Assembly: GCA_000430305.1 (NCBI GenBank)
Contig: ASZZ01000008.1
Span: forward strand, 16,458 to 80,457
Reading direction: 5' to 3'
DNA from: Streptococcus mitis 17/34
GTDB taxonomy: Bacteria; Bacillota; Bacilli; Lactobacillales; Streptococcaceae
DNA: 64,000 bases
The stretch's first letter is position 1, and each line of letters opens with the position of its first letter. This document shows, piece after piece, positions 32,702 through 42,414 of this stretch. A model generated the notes under the pieces. It made no database searches and was not told the origin of the DNA. It saw nothing but the letters and a program-made list of their open reading frames with translations. The translations under genes and the position numbers were made by a program.

Positions 32702-33150
32702 ATGACACTAACAACCTTTTTATTACAAGCAGTGGCAAGTCTTCTTGCTATCATCACTTTTTTAATCGTACTTAATGTTCAACGGTCCATGCTCTTACCG
32801 GGAGGGATTTTGGGCATGGCTGTCTGGCTAATCTATCTTTTGCTCAAGGAACCAACCAATGTCATTGTAGCTACCTTCATTGCCGCTATTATTGGTTCTT
32901 GTGTCAGTCAGATTTTAAGTATTATTTACAAGACCCCTGCTGTGGTCTTTATCTTGGCTATCTTGCACCTCTGGTCCCGGGATATCTGTCTTATCGGACA
33001 ACGGCCTTTTTTGTGACAGGAGACTATAGTCACGCCATTGCAAGTGCAACTTTAGTTGTCATGTTGGCTCTGGTAATCTCTATTGGTATGGCTAGCGGAA
33101 CAGTGATTCTCAGACTGTATTCCTACTTACGAAAACAGCAAAATCGTTAG
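32702..33150 (+). pseudogene. Threonine/serine exporter small subunit (DUF3815), frameshifted
   Basis: The N-terminal half (MTLTTFLLQAVASLLAIITF to KTPAVVFILAIL) shifts frame near 32961-32968. One extra G gives APLVPGYLSYRTTAFFVTGDYSHA and continues to LRKQQNR at 33150. The corrected protein has 149 residues and about four membrane helices, normal for the small subunit of the ThrE pair. It follows the large subunit with one base between them. Confidence 0.8.
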
Positions 33151-33158
33151 AAGAACAA

Positions 33159-33190
33159 GAGACTTGATTTGGTGAATCAAGTCTTTTTTC
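33159..33190 (+). terminator. Intrinsic terminator after the ThrE pair
   Basis: GACTTGATT (33161-33169) and AATCAAGTC (33175-33183) form a 9-bp perfect stem with a five-base loop, followed by TTTTTT. Confidence 0.8.
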
Positions 33191-33263
33191 TCTCTTTTAC
33201 TGCCATTTGTGATAAAATAGTATAGAACGATTTTTTACAATGAATGATAAAACAGAGGTAAAT

Positions 33264-34436
33264 ATGACAATCGGTATCGATAAGATTGGTTTTGCGACCA
33301 GTCAATATGTCTTGAAATTACAAGACTTAGCAGAAGCAAGGGGCATTGACCCTGAAAAATTAAGCAAAGGACTTTTGCTCAAGGAATTGAGTATTGCTCC
33401 CCTAACTGAGGACATCGTGACCTTGGCGGCCAGTGCAAGTGACTCTATTTTAACTGAGCAAGAGAGAGCAGAAATTGACATGGTCATTGTGGCTACCGAG
33501 TCAGGAATTGACCAGAGTAAGGCTGCGGCCGTCTTTGTGCATGGCTTGCTTGGCATCCAGCCCTTTGCTCGTAGTTTCGAGATTAAAGAAGCCTGCTATG
33601 GAGCGACAGCTGCCCTTCATTATGCCAAATTGCATGTGGAAAATTCTCCAGAGTCCAAAGTTTTGGTTATTGCTAGTGATATTGCCAAATATGGTATTGA
33701 AACTCCAGGAGAACCAACTCAGGGTACCGGAAGTGTGGCTATGTTGATTACACAAAATCCACGCATTATGGCCTTTAATAATGACAATGTAGCTCAGACT
33801 CGTGACATCATGGATTTTTGGCGACCAAATTACTCGACAACTCCGTATGTAAATGGTGTTTATTCTACCCAACAATATTTGGATAGTTTGAAAACAACTT
33901 GGCTTGAATACCAAAAACGCTACCAGCTTACTTTGGATGATTTTGCAGCTGTATGCTTCCATTTGCCTTATCCGAAATTAGCACTAAAAGGCTTGAAAAA
34001 AATCATGGATAAGAGCCTGCCCCAAGAGAAAAAAGACCTCTTGCAAAAGCATTTTGACCAGTCTATTCTCTACAGTCAAAAAGTGGGGAATATCTATACA
34101 GGTTCCCTCTTCCTTGGACTCTTGTCTCTCTTGGAAAATACAGATAGCTTGAAAGCTGGGGACAAAATTGCCCTTTATAGTTACGGAAGTGGGGCTGTGG
34201 CTGAGTTTTTCAGTGGTGAATTGGTTGAAGGTTATGAAGCTTATCTGGATAAAGACCGCTTGAACAAGCTCAACCAACGAACTGCCCTGTCTGTTGCTGA
34301 CTATGAAAAAGTCTTCTTTGAGGAAGTAGACTTAGATGAAACAAACTCAGCCCAGTTTGCTGGCTATGAAAATCAAGAGTTTGCCTTGGTTGAAATTGTG
34401 GACCACCAACGCCGTTATAGCAAGGTTGAAAAATAA
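33264..34436 (+). CDS. mvaS: Hydroxymethylglutaryl-CoA synthase
   Basis: MvaS condenses acetyl-CoA with acetoacetyl-CoA to HMG-CoA in the mevalonate route to isoprenoids. The 390-residue protein has the catalytic Cys in FEIKEACYGATAALHYA, the His in VCFHLPYPKLALKGL and the late YSYGSGAVAEFFSG. I start at ATG 33264 (MTIGIDKIGFA) with AGAGGT upstream; an ATG at 33240 lacks an RBS. Its stop overlaps the mvaA ATG. Confidence 0.94.
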   Translation: MTIGIDKIGFATSQYVLKLQDLAEARGIDPEKLSKGLLLKELSIAPLTEDIVTLAASASDSILTEQERAEIDMVIVATESGIDQSKAAAVFVHGLLGIQPFARSFEIKEACYGATAALHYAKLHVENSPESKVLVIASDIAKYGIETPGEPTQGTGSVAMLITQNPRIMAFNNDNVAQTRDIMDFWRPNYSTTPYVNGVYSTQQYLDSLKTTWLEYQKRYQLTLDDFAAVCFHLPYPKLALKGLKKIMDKSLPQEKKDLLQKHFDQSILYSQKVGNIYTGSLFLGLLSLLENTDSLKAGDKIALYSYGSGAVAEFFSGELVEGYEAYLDKDRLNKLNQRTALSVADYEKVFFEEVDLDETNSAQFAGYENQEFALVEIVDHQRRYSKVEK

Positions 34437-35708
34437 TGAAGATAAGTTGGAATGGATTTTCTAAAAAATCATACCAAGAGCGCCTCGAGCTGTTGCAAGC
34501 TCAGGCGCTCCTTAGTCCTGAGAAGCAAGCGAGTCTGGAGCAGGATGAACAAATTAGTGTGACTGTCGCAGACCAGCTGAGTGAGAATGTAGTGGGAACT
34601 TTTTCTCTGCCTTATTCGCTGGTTCCAGAGGTTCTTGTCAATGGTCAGGAATACACAGTTCCCTATGTGACGGAAGAGCCGTCAGTGGTTGCTGCGGCCA
34701 GCTATGCAAGTAAAATCATCAAGCGTGCAGGCGGTTTTACTGCACAAGTCCATGAGCGTCAGATGATTGGTCAGGTAGCTCTTTATCAAGTTGCTGATCC
34801 TGAACAAGCGCAGGAGAAGATCACCAGCAAGAAAGCAGAACTCTTAGAACTTGCTAATCAAGCCTATCCTTCTATCGTTAAACGCGGAGGCGGGGCGCGT
34901 GATTTGCATGTAGAGCAGATTAAAGGCGAAACAGACTTCCTCGTTGTTTATCTCCATGTCGATACGCAGGAAGCCATGGGAGCAAATATGCTCAATACCA
35001 TGCTGGAAGCCTTGAAGCCAGTCGTAGAAGAACTCAGTCAGGGACAGAGTCTCATGGGTATTCTGTCTAACTACGCGACCGATTCTTTGGTTACTGCAAG
35101 CTGTCGTATCGCCTTTCGCTACTTGAGTCCCCAAAAGGACCAAGGACGAGAAATTGCGGAGAAAATAGCCTTGGCCAGCCAGTTTGCGCAGGCTGATCCT
35201 TACCGAGCAGCTACCCACAATAAAGGGATTTTTAATGGTATTGATGCCGTTTTGATTGCAACTGGTAATGACTGGCGTGCTATTGAGGCAGGAGCCATGC
35301 CTTTGCTAGTAGAGAAGGACACTATCAAGGTCTTAGTCAATGGACACTGGACCTTGAAAGAGAAGAATTGGTCGGTGAGGTGACCCTGCCTATGCCTGTA
35401 GCGACCAAAGGTGGCTCTATCGGCCTCAACCTCGTGTAGCCCTCAGTCATGAATTACTAGGAAATCCTTCTGCTAAAGAATTAGCTCAGATTATCGTGTC
35501 TATCGGTCTCGCCCAAAACTTTGCGGCCCTCAAAGCCTTGGTGAGTACAGGAATTCAGCAAGGTCACATGAAATTGCAGGCCAAATCCTTGGCTCTCCTA
35601 GCAGGTGCTAGTGAATCCGAGGTTGCTCCCCTAGTCGAGCGCCTCATCGCAGATAAAACCTTTAACCTAGAGACAGCCCAGCGCTACCTAGAAAATTTAA
35701 GATCATAA
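34436..35708 (+). pseudogene. mvaA: HMG-CoA reductase (class II), two frameshifts
   Basis: MvaA reduces HMG-CoA to mevalonate. The frame starts at ATG 34436 and holds the family segments VPYVTEEPSVVAAASYASK and ATHNKGIFNGIDAV. It shifts near 35360 (TTGAAAGAGAAG) and again near 35431 (AACCTCGTG). One added base at each site gives KREELVGEVTLPMP and GLNPRVALSHELLG and joins the last part, IGLAQNFAALKALVSTGIQQGHMK, ending at 35708. The corrected length is 424 residues, exactly the family norm, so sequencing loss is likely. Confidence 0.86.
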
Positions 35709-35740
35709 AAAACTCAGACGAATTCGGTCTGAGTTTTCTT
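35709..35740 (+). terminator. Intrinsic terminator after mvaA
   Basis: An 11-bp perfect stem (35709-35719 with 35727-35737) with a seven-base loop starts directly after the mvaA stop and is followed by CTT. The AAAA/TTTT ends of the stem give it a U-rich 3' side. Confidence 0.82.
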
Positions 35741-35745
35741 GTGCT

Positions 35746-35942
35746 TATACTCAATGAAAATCAAAGAGCAAACTAGGAAGCTAGCCGCAAGTTGCTCAAA
35801 GCACTGCTTTGAGGTTGTAGATAAGACTGACGAAGCCAGCTCAAAACACTGTTTTGAGGTTGTGGATAGAACTGACGAAGTCAGTAACCATATCTACGGT
35901 AAGGCGACGCTGACGTGGTTTAAAGAGATTTTCGAAGAGTAT
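35746..35942 (+). repeat. BOX element with two boxB units
   Basis: The element runs from TATACTCAATGAAAATCAAA (boxA) to TTTTCGAAGAGTAT (boxC). Between them are two boxB units, each with a CAAA(G/A)CACTG(C/T)TTTGAGG hairpin and a GACTGACGAAG(C/T)CAG or ACTGACGAAGTCAG segment. It lies between the convergent mvaA and scrR genes; its right end overlaps the first coding base of the scrR 3' end region. Confidence 0.92.
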
Positions 35943-36907
35943 CAAATACTTTTTCCTGGTAATAGGGTGACTGGTAAGAAGTAACCGGTTGTTGCGACTT
36001 CCTTGCCTTCGATCTTTTGTAATAGGAGGTCAACAGTGAGTTGAGCAATCTCTTGCATAGGTTGCTTAATCGTTGTCAAATGAGGATAGTAATTCTCGAT
36101 AAAGTAAGTCCCATCATAGCCGATGACTTTGAGATCTTCTGGGACAGAGATTCCCAGTTCTTGGGCAATTTTAATGACTAGAATAGCCGTCAAATCATCC
36201 GAAGCAAAGATGGCATCAGGCTTTTGTCGGGTCAAGATATTCTTGATTTCCATTTCTTTTCTGACAGGAGAAAAGTCACTGGAAACATTGATAATAGGAG
36301 CTTTTGGGAGTACGGATGCAAAACCAGCGTGGCGCAATCCAGTGGGCGAATTAGAATTGTCATTTCCTGTAATCATGATGATAGACTGGGCGCCTGTCTT
36401 AACCAAGGTCTGGGCAGCAAGGACCCCGCCAGCATAGTTGTCAGAGGAAACGACAGGGATGTCTGGTGACAAGTTTCGGTCAAAGGAAATAATCGGTGCG
36501 GTCACACGATTGTAGTCTTCGATTCCTAAGTTGTGACTACCAGAAATGATGCCGTCCACCTGATTGGCTTCTAACATTTCGATGTACTCGCGTTCCTTTT
36601 CAGAATCGTGCTCGCTGTTACAAATGATGGTCTTGTAACCATTCTTAAATAGTTGGTGTTCCAGCTTATCAATCAATTCTGCATAGAAAACATTGGAAAT
36701 GTTGGGGAAAATCAAGCCGATTAACTTAGCTGATTTTCCTTGCAGACTACGAGCCAGGTTGTTGGGCTTATAGCCCAATTCTCGCATGGCTTCATTGACC
36801 TTTTGAATGGTTTTCTCAGAGAGATAGCCTTTTTTATTGATAACCCGAGAAACGGTAGTAGGGCTGACACCTGCAAGTTTGGCGACATCAGTTAGTTTTG
36901 CGACCAT
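35942..36907 (-). CDS. scrR: LacI-family sucrose operon repressor ScrR
   Basis: A 321-residue LacI/GalR repressor. The N-terminal helix-turn-helix TDVAKLAGVSPTTVSRVINKKGYLS is followed by a periplasmic-binding-like sugar-sensing domain. Its genes of control are almost surely scrB and scrA, based on position and on LacI-type operators in the scrB-scrA intergenic region. It overlaps scrB by 20 bases and is co-transcribed with it. The 3' end abuts a BOX element. Confidence 0.93.
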   Translation of the reverse strand: MVAKLTDVAKLAGVSPTTVSRVINKKGYLSEKTIQKVNEAMRELGYKPNNLARSLQGKSAKLIGLIFPNISNVFYAELIDKLEHQLFKNGYKTIICNSEHDSEKEREYIEMLEANQVDGIISGSHNLGIEDYNRVTAPIISFDRNLSPDIPVVSSDNYAGGVLAAQTLVKTGAQSIIMITGNDNSNSPTGLRHAGFASVLPKAPIINVSSDFSPVRKEMEIKNILTRQKPDAIFASDDLTAILVIKIAQELGISVPEDLKVIGYDGTYFIENYYPHLTTIKQPMQEIAQLTVDLLLQKIEGKEVATTGYFLPVTLLPGKSI

Positions 36908-38342
36908 AATCTAATTCATAGTAAGTTCCAGTTGGGTTTCCAGATTTGATCAGGATCCCATTTTGGTCTGCATGTGGGAAGACACGACCAGAAAATACTT
37001 TTTCTCCTTTATTGATGAAAATTTCAAAGACAGAGTTATCGATGAAGATTGTAGCAGTAGTAGCCTGATTATCGATTGGGCAAGAACGAGTCGTTCCAAA
37101 TTCTTGGGCATACTGTTCACCAGCCTGGCTACGATCCACTGTCACTTGACCATTTACAAGGTCAAAGTTGATGGAAAGTCCCTTGCCTTCTTGATCAGCT
37201 AGTAAGACAATCTCGCTCTGGCTATTAGCTTCCAAGCTGAGTTCAAGTTCGTAAGTGTTCTTAGTTTGGGCACGATTTGAGAAGGCTTCTTCAGAGGCAC
37301 GAAGGTCCTTGACAGCTGCGACTGGGAATTGGTAGAGTTTACCGTCTTTGATAGTCAGTTCTTTGACCAAAGAGAAGGTTCCTTGGTGGTCAAAACGGTC
37401 AGATGGGTAAGAAACATCTGGTAAACCAAGCCAGCTAACTGCTAGAACACGTCCATCAGGAGCGTTGAAGGCTTGGGTTGCATAGGCTTCAAAACCATAA
37501 TCCATGTTTTGGAGTTGAGACACATCTACCATTTTGGCATTTTCAGGGTCAAAGGAAGCCCCAATTTTATACATATTTGGATAGATATTATCGTAGTCTA
37601 GAACATCTTTATCCAATCCTTGTGGGCAGTAGAGAAGGACAGGTTGCTCTCCTACAAAGACTAGATTTGGGCATTCCATCATGTAGGCAGTGCGGTCGTT
37701 AGCAAAGTCAAGGTCGCCAACTGCTTGCCAGTTTGTGTAGTCGTTGTCAATAGCTTTGTAGAGACGGACGAAGCCTTTTTTCTCCAAGTCCTGTCCTCCG
37801 ACGATAGCATAATATTGACCTTTAAAGTTAAAAATTTGAGGGTCGCGGAAGTGGTCAGTGGAGTCTGCTGGTTGGTCAATTAAGATCTTGTCAATCTTCG
37901 TAATATTGCCATCCTTATCCATCACAGCACCGATCTGGTAAGGGTGACGGATCCAGTTTTCATCACGGACATTTCCTGTATAGAATAGGAACAAGTTATC
38001 ACCAAATTGCATAGCAGAACCAGAGTAGGCACCGTGGCTATCTAATGGAGTATCAGGCAAAATTTTGACTCCAGTTTCTGTGAAATGAACCAAATCATCG
38101 CTTTCCAATTGCACCCAAGATTTCAAACCGTGGGCGGCACCGAAAGGAAAGTTCTGATAAAAAACAATCCACTTTTCATCAAAGTAAGAAAAGCCATTTG
38201 GGTCGTTGAGAAGTCCTGTTTTTGGCTCAACATGGTAATGAGTATGCCATGGAGATTGTGCCATATTTTCCTTAATATTCTTAATTTCTTCTTGCGTCCA
38301 ATCTTGATAAAGTCTGTAACGACGCTCAGTAGTCCATTCCAT
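36888..38342 (-). CDS. scrB: Sucrose-6-phosphate hydrolase ScrB
   Basis: ScrB splits sucrose-6-phosphate, made by the ScrA PTS, into glucose-6-phosphate and fructose. The 484-residue GH32 enzyme has the nucleophile motif TGLLNDPNGFSYF, the transition-state motif FRDPQIF, the acid/base motif MECPNL and a C-terminal beta-sandwich. The start is set by GGAGGAATGAAAG on the minus strand. Confidence 0.95.
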   Translation of the reverse strand: MEWTTERRYRLYQDWTQEEIKNIKENMAQSPWHTHYHVEPKTGLLNDPNGFSYFDEKWIVFYQNFPFGAAHGLKSWVQLESDDLVHFTETGVKILPDTPLDSHGAYSGSAMQFGDNLFLFYTGNVRDENWIRHPYQIGAVMDKDGNITKIDKILIDQPADSTDHFRDPQIFNFKGQYYAIVGGQDLEKKGFVRLYKAIDNDYTNWQAVGDLDFANDRTAYMMECPNLVFVGEQPVLLYCPQGLDKDVLDYDNIYPNMYKIGASFDPENAKMVDVSQLQNMDYGFEAYATQAFNAPDGRVLAVSWLGLPDVSYPSDRFDHQGTFSLVKELTIKDGKLYQFPVAAVKDLRASEEAFSNRAQTKNTYELELSLEANSQSEIVLLADQEGKGLSINFDLVNGQVTVDRSQAGEQYAQEFGTTRSCPIDNQATTATIFIDNSVFEIFINKGEKVFSGRVFPHADQNGILIKSGNPTGTYYELDYGRKTN

Positions 38343-38719
38343 TCTTTCATTCCTCCAAAAATCTTATCACTTTTAATAGTAACCGTTTTCGGAAAAAAAA
38401 GCAAGACTTTTATGTTAAAAAAGAGAAAAAACTGTCAAACGTTTATCATAAAATAAATGCAGGAAATCAATCAAATTTTCACGAAAACATGAAAGATAAT
38501 GAAATAAAACCCTTTTAACTAAGATTTTAAACTTATTTTTTTAAGAAATGCCTGCTAAAACAGTCAAAATCAATCAATCTAAGGCGTGCCAACTAAGTGG
38601 ATAGATTTTTTTCTGCAAAACGCTTGACATATTTCTAAAACATGATAAAATAATAGTCGTAGGGCGAATAAAATCGCTTTCAAACAAGAACAAAATTTTA
38701 TATAAGGAGATTTTTGCAA
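38343..38719. promoter_or_regulatory. Divergent scrB / scrA control region
   Basis: On the plus strand TTGACA (38624-38629) and TAAAAT (38646-38651) with 16 bases between form the scrA promoter. On the minus strand TTGACA (complement of 38433-38438) precedes scrB. LacI-type operator candidates are TCAAACGTTTATCA (38435-38448, over the scrB -35), AACCGTTTTCGG (38381-38392, in the scrB leader) and CAAAACGCTTGACA (38616-38629, over the scrA -35). A cre-like AATCGCTTTCA near 38670-38680 may bring in CcpA. ScrR and CcpA control is inferred. Confidence 0.7.
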
Positions 38720-40606
38720 ATGAACAATCAGGAAATTGCAAAAAAAGTCATCGATGCCTTGGGCGGACGTGAAAATGTCAACAGTGTAGCTCACTGTGCG
38801 ACTCGTCTTCGTGTCATGGTCAAAGATGAAGGAAAAATCAATAAAGAAGTGATTGAGAACTTGGAAAAAGTTCAAGGTGCTTTCTTTAACTCAGGTCAAT
38901 ACCAAATCATCTTTGGTACAGGTACAGTTAACAAAATGTACGATGAAGTTGTTGCACTTGGTTTGCCAACATCATCTAAAGATGACATGAAAGCAGAAGC
39001 TGCTAAACAAGGGAACTGGTTCCAACGTGCTATCCGTACTTTCGGTGACGTTTTCGTTCCAATCATCCCAGTTATCGTAGCAACAGGTCTTTTCATGGGT
39101 GTGCGTGGTCTCTTGACTGCTCTTGGAATGACACTTCCAGCTGACGTGACAACTTACACTCAAATCTTGACAGATACAGCCTTCATCATCTTGCCAGGTT
39201 TGGTTGTGTGGTCAACCTTCCGTGTATTCGGTGGAAATCCAGCCGTTGGTATCGTTCTTGGTATGATGCTTGTTTCTGGCTCACTTCCAAACGCTTGGGC
39301 AGTTGCTTCAGGTGGTGAAGTAACAGCTATGAACTTCTTTGGTTTCATCCCTGTTGTTGGTTTGCAAGGTTCCGTTCTTCCAGCCTTCATCATCGGGGTT
39401 GTCGGAGCTAAATTTGAAAAAGCTGTCCGCAAGGTTGTTCCAGATGTCATTGACCTTTTGGTAACACCATTCGTGACACTTTTGGTTATGTCTATCCTTG
39501 GACTCTTTGTCATCGGACCAGTCTTCCACGTTGTTGAAAACTACATCCTTATCGCTACCAAAGCAATCCTTAGCATGCCATTTGGTCTTGGTGGTTTCTT
39601 GATTGGTGGGGTTCACCAATTGATCGTCGTGTCAGGTGTGCACCATATCTTCAACTTGCTTGAAGTTCAATTGCTTGCTGCTGACCATGCTAACCCATTC
39701 AACGCTATCATCACTGCGGCTATGACAGCTCAAGGTGCTGCAACTGTTGCGGTTGGTGTTAAAACTAAAAATCCAAAACTAAAAACACTTGCTTTCCCAG
39801 CTGCTCTTTCTGCCTTCCTCGGTATTACAGAGCCTGCTATCTTCGGGGTGAACTTGCGCTTCCGTAAGCCATTCTTCCTTTCATTGATTGCTGGTGCAAT
39901 CGGTGGTGGATTGGCTTCTATCCTTGGACTTGCTGGTACTGGTAATGGTATCACGATTATCCCAGGTACAATGCTTTACATCGGTAACGGACAACTTGCC
40001 CAATACCTTCTTATGGTAGCTGTATCATTCGTTCTTGGTTTCGCTCTTACTTATATGTTTGGTTATGAGGATGAAAAAGAAGTTGCTACTGAAGTAGAGA
40101 CAGAACGTTTGGTCCAAGAAGAAACAACTGGTAACATCCCAGTAGCTCTTCAAAATGAAACACTTGTAACTCCTATTGTTGGTGACGTTGTCGCTCTTTC
40201 CGATGTTAATGATCCAGTCTTCTCAAGTGGAGCTATGGGACAAGGTATCGCTGTGAAACCTAGCCAAGGTGTGGTTTATGCACCAGCTGATGCTGAAGTT
40301 TCAATTGCCTTTCCAACAGGACATGCCTTTGGTTTGAAAACAACTAATGGTGCTGAAGTCTTGATCCACGTTGGTATCGACACTGTAACAATGAATGGTG
40401 AAGGTTTCGAAGCAAAAGTTGCTCAAGGTGACAAGGTAAAAGCTGGCGATGTTCTTGGAACATTTGATTCAAACAAAATCGTTGCAGCTGGTCTTGATGA
40501 TACAACAATGGTTATCGTTACAAACACAGCTGACTTCTCTTCAGTAGATCCAGTCGTAACAGGTTCAGTTGCGAAGGGTGATGCTCTTATCGAAGTGAAA
40601 GCCTAA
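38720..40606 (+). CDS. scrA: Sucrose-specific PTS transporter EIIBCA
   Basis: ScrA imports sucrose and phosphorylates it. The 628-residue protein has domains in the order EIIB (phospho-Cys in HCATRLRV, near residue 26), EIIC (about ten membrane segments, residues 110-460) and EIIA (phospho-His in EVLIHVGIDTV, near residue 555). AAGGAG at 38704-38709 points to ATG 38720; an upstream TTG is not needed. A 12-bp terminator stem follows. Confidence 0.95.
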   Translation: MNNQEIAKKVIDALGGRENVNSVAHCATRLRVMVKDEGKINKEVIENLEKVQGAFFNSGQYQIIFGTGTVNKMYDEVVALGLPTSSKDDMKAEAAKQGNWFQRAIRTFGDVFVPIIPVIVATGLFMGVRGLLTALGMTLPADVTTYTQILTDTAFIILPGLVVWSTFRVFGGNPAVGIVLGMMLVSGSLPNAWAVASGGEVTAMNFFGFIPVVGLQGSVLPAFIIGVVGAKFEKAVRKVVPDVIDLLVTPFVTLLVMSILGLFVIGPVFHVVENYILIATKAILSMPFGLGGFLIGGVHQLIVVSGVHHIFNLLEVQLLAADHANPFNAIITAAMTAQGAATVAVGVKTKNPKLKTLAFPAALSAFLGITEPAIFGVNLRFRKPFFLSLIAGAIGGGLASILGLAGTGNGITIIPGTMLYIGNGQLAQYLLMVAVSFVLGFALTYMFGYEDEKEVATEVETERLVQEETTGNIPVALQNETLVTPIVGDVVALSDVNDPVFSSGAMGQGIAVKPSQGVVYAPADAEVSIAFPTGHAFGLKTTNGAEVLIHVGIDTVTMNGEGFEAKVAQGDKVKAGDVLGTFDSNKIVAAGLDDTTMVIVTNTADFSSVDPVVTGSVAKGDALIEVKA

Positions 40607-40623
40607 TCTTTCCTAGCTAAATG

Positions 40624-40658
40624 AAAACGAACAAATGACATGTTTGTTCGTTTTTGCT
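40624..40658 (+). terminator. Intrinsic terminator after scrA
   Basis: AAAACGAACAAA (40624-40635) and TTTGTTCGTTTT (40643-40654) form a 12-bp perfect stem with a seven-base loop, ending in a T run. Confidence 0.85.
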
Positions 40659-40715
40659 TGAATGGTAAGATTTACAGAGGAAAATCTAAAAAATTGAGAA
40701 ACTTAGATTTTTAAA

Positions 40716-40754
40716 ATATGCTATAATAAAGAAAATAAAAACAAGAGGTTTATC
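40716..40754 (+). promoter_or_regulatory. scrK promoter and RBS
   Basis: An extended -10 TATGCTATAAT (core at 40722-40727) lies upstream of AAGAGG and the ATG at 40755. Together with the terminator after scrA this makes scrK a separate transcription unit. Confidence 0.6.
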
Positions 40755-41642
40755 ATGACAAAATTATATGGAAGCTTGGAAGCGGGCGGTACAAAGTTTG
40801 TCTGTGCTGTCGGTGATGAAAACTTTAACGTTGTAGAAAAAACACAATTTCCAACAACAACTCCAATCGAAACAATCGATAAAACCATTGAGTTCTTCTC
40901 AAAATTCGATAACCTTGCTGGTCTTGCAGTTGGTTCATTTGGTCCGATTGATATTGACAAAAATTCAAAAACTTATGGCTTTATCACGACGACTCCAAAA
41001 CCTCACTGGGCAAATGTAGACTTGCTTGGTGCCCTTCGTCGCGCCCTAAACGTGCCAATGTACTTCACAACAGATGTAAACAGCTCTGCTTATGGTGAAG
41101 TGGTTGCCCGTAACAATGCTGGTGGCCGTATCGAAAACTTGGTTTACTACACAATCGGTACAGGTATCGGTGCAGGTGTCATCCAACGTGGTGAGTTTAT
41201 CGGCGGTGTGGGTCATCCTGAAATGGGTCATTATTATGTTGCTAGACACCCAATGGATATTGAAAAAGAGTTTAAGGGTGTTTGTCCTTTCCATAAGGGA
41301 TGTCTGGAAGGCTATGCAGCTGGTCCAAGTTTGGAAGCTCGTACAGGTGTTCGTGGAGAAAACATTGAACTCAACAACCCTGTTTGGGATGTTCAAGCCT
41401 ACTATATCGCTCAAGCTGCGGTCAACGCGACAGTGACTTTCCGCCCAGACGTGATTGTCTTTGGTGGAGGGGTCATGGCTCAACAACACATGCTGGACCG
41501 TGTCCGTGAGAAATTTACATCTCTTCTCAATGGTTACCTACCAGTACCAGATGTGCGTGATTACATTGTAACGCCAGCAGTAGCAGGAAATGGTTCTGCT
41601 ACTCTTGGAAACTTTGTCCTTGCAAAAGAAGTTTCGAAATAA
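40755..41642 (+). CDS. scrK: ROK-family fructokinase ScrK
   Basis: ScrK phosphorylates the fructose released by ScrB. The 295-residue ROK protein has the ATP motif GSLEAGGTKFVCAVGDE, the Gly-rich YYTIGTGIGAGVI, and the zinc-binding segment HPEMGHYYVARHP...CPFHKGCLEGYAAGPS. The length is normal. Confidence 0.94.
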   Translation: MTKLYGSLEAGGTKFVCAVGDENFNVVEKTQFPTTTPIETIDKTIEFFSKFDNLAGLAVGSFGPIDIDKNSKTYGFITTTPKPHWANVDLLGALRRALNVPMYFTTDVNSSAYGEVVARNNAGGRIENLVYYTIGTGIGAGVIQRGEFIGGVGHPEMGHYYVARHPMDIEKEFKGVCPFHKGCLEGYAAGPSLEARTGVRGENIELNNPVWDVQAYYIAQAAVNATVTFRPDVIVFGGGVMAQQHMLDRVREKFTSLLNGYLPVPDVRDYIVTPAVAGNGSATLGNFVLAKEVSK

Positions 41643-41649
41643 AGCACAA

Positions 41650-41684
41650 AATCCGCTTGGGAAACCAAACGGATTTTTTACGTG
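41650..41684. terminator. Terminator hairpin between scrK and the TVP38 gene
   Basis: AAAATCCGCTTGG and CCAAACGGATTTTT pair with two mismatches around GAAA and end in TTTTTT. It lies between convergent genes and could act for scrK (+); the minus-strand side is also A/T-flanked. Confidence 0.65.
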
Positions 41685-42302
41685 TCAAAGCATTTGCCAG
41701 AAAAAGTCAATAATATAGGTCAGACCGTAGGTATAAACCACGAGGGTAAAGGGCTTAGTCAGAATGATGATAATCATATAGCGCTTGAAACTCATCTTGG
41801 TCAGGGCAGCCAGCATACAGAGAAAGTCAGCTGGACTAATGGGCCAAATCATCATAAAGATAAAGAAACGGTCAAAACGATTGCCTTTATCCAACCAGCC
41901 GATGTACTTGTCATAGGTGCGCTTGCTGACGACAGACTGGACAAAGGCAGCTCCGTAGAGGCGCACCAGATAAAAGATAATGGCACAGCCAATCACGATG
42001 CCGATATAGTTGTAGATAGTCCCGATGATGTGACCATAGATAAAGACCCCAGCTACTGAGGTCAAGGCTCCTGGAATGATAGGGACGACCGTCTGTAAAA
42101 TCTGTAAAAAGATAAAGAGAGGTGGCCCCCAGATACCTGCCTGCTGGATAAAGGCAGAGAGGGTTTCCTTAGACTGTAAAACCCCAGCCTGATAAGCCCA
42201 AATACAGAAAATCAAACTCCCAACCCCACCGACAATTGATGAGATGTTGATAACTTGCTGCAAAAGGGGAGAAACAGCTTTCATTTGTTTATCCTGTGAC
42301 AT
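41685..42302 (-). CDS. TVP38/TMEM64 family membrane protein
   Basis: A 205-residue DedA-superfamily (SNARE-associated/VTT domain) protein with about five membrane segments. It has the family region VPIIPGALTSVAGVFIYGHIIG (shortened here: PGALTSVAGVF) and a following Gly-rich loop. Bacterial relatives act in lipid flipping or envelope homeostasis, but the role here is unknown. GAGGAG precedes the start on the minus strand. It is the last core gene before the defence island. Confidence 0.85.
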   Translation of the reverse strand: MSQDKQMKAVSPLLQQVINISSIVGGVGSLIFCIWAYQAGVLQSKETLSAFIQQAGIWGPPLFIFLQILQTVVPIIPGALTSVAGVFIYGHIIGTIYNYIGIVIGCAIIFYLVRLYGAAFVQSVVSKRTYDKYIGWLDKGNRFDRFFIFMMIWPISPADFLCMLAALTKMSFKRYMIIIILTKPFTLVVYTYGLTYIIDFFWQML

Positions 42303-42414
42303 GTGAACTCCTCATAGATAGTATAACTCTACTATACCATATTTTGGAGGAGAAAGGGCGAATGAGTCTTTTTGATGAGGAATGGATAGGAAGATAGGCT
42401 TTCGAAACTTATAA

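Noticed and set aside
41682-42059. 125-residue plus-strand ORF opposite the TVP38 gene
   Set aside because: Its composition (many His, Asp and Asn) is typical of a reverse shadow of membrane codons; the minus-strand gene has an RBS and clear membrane helices.
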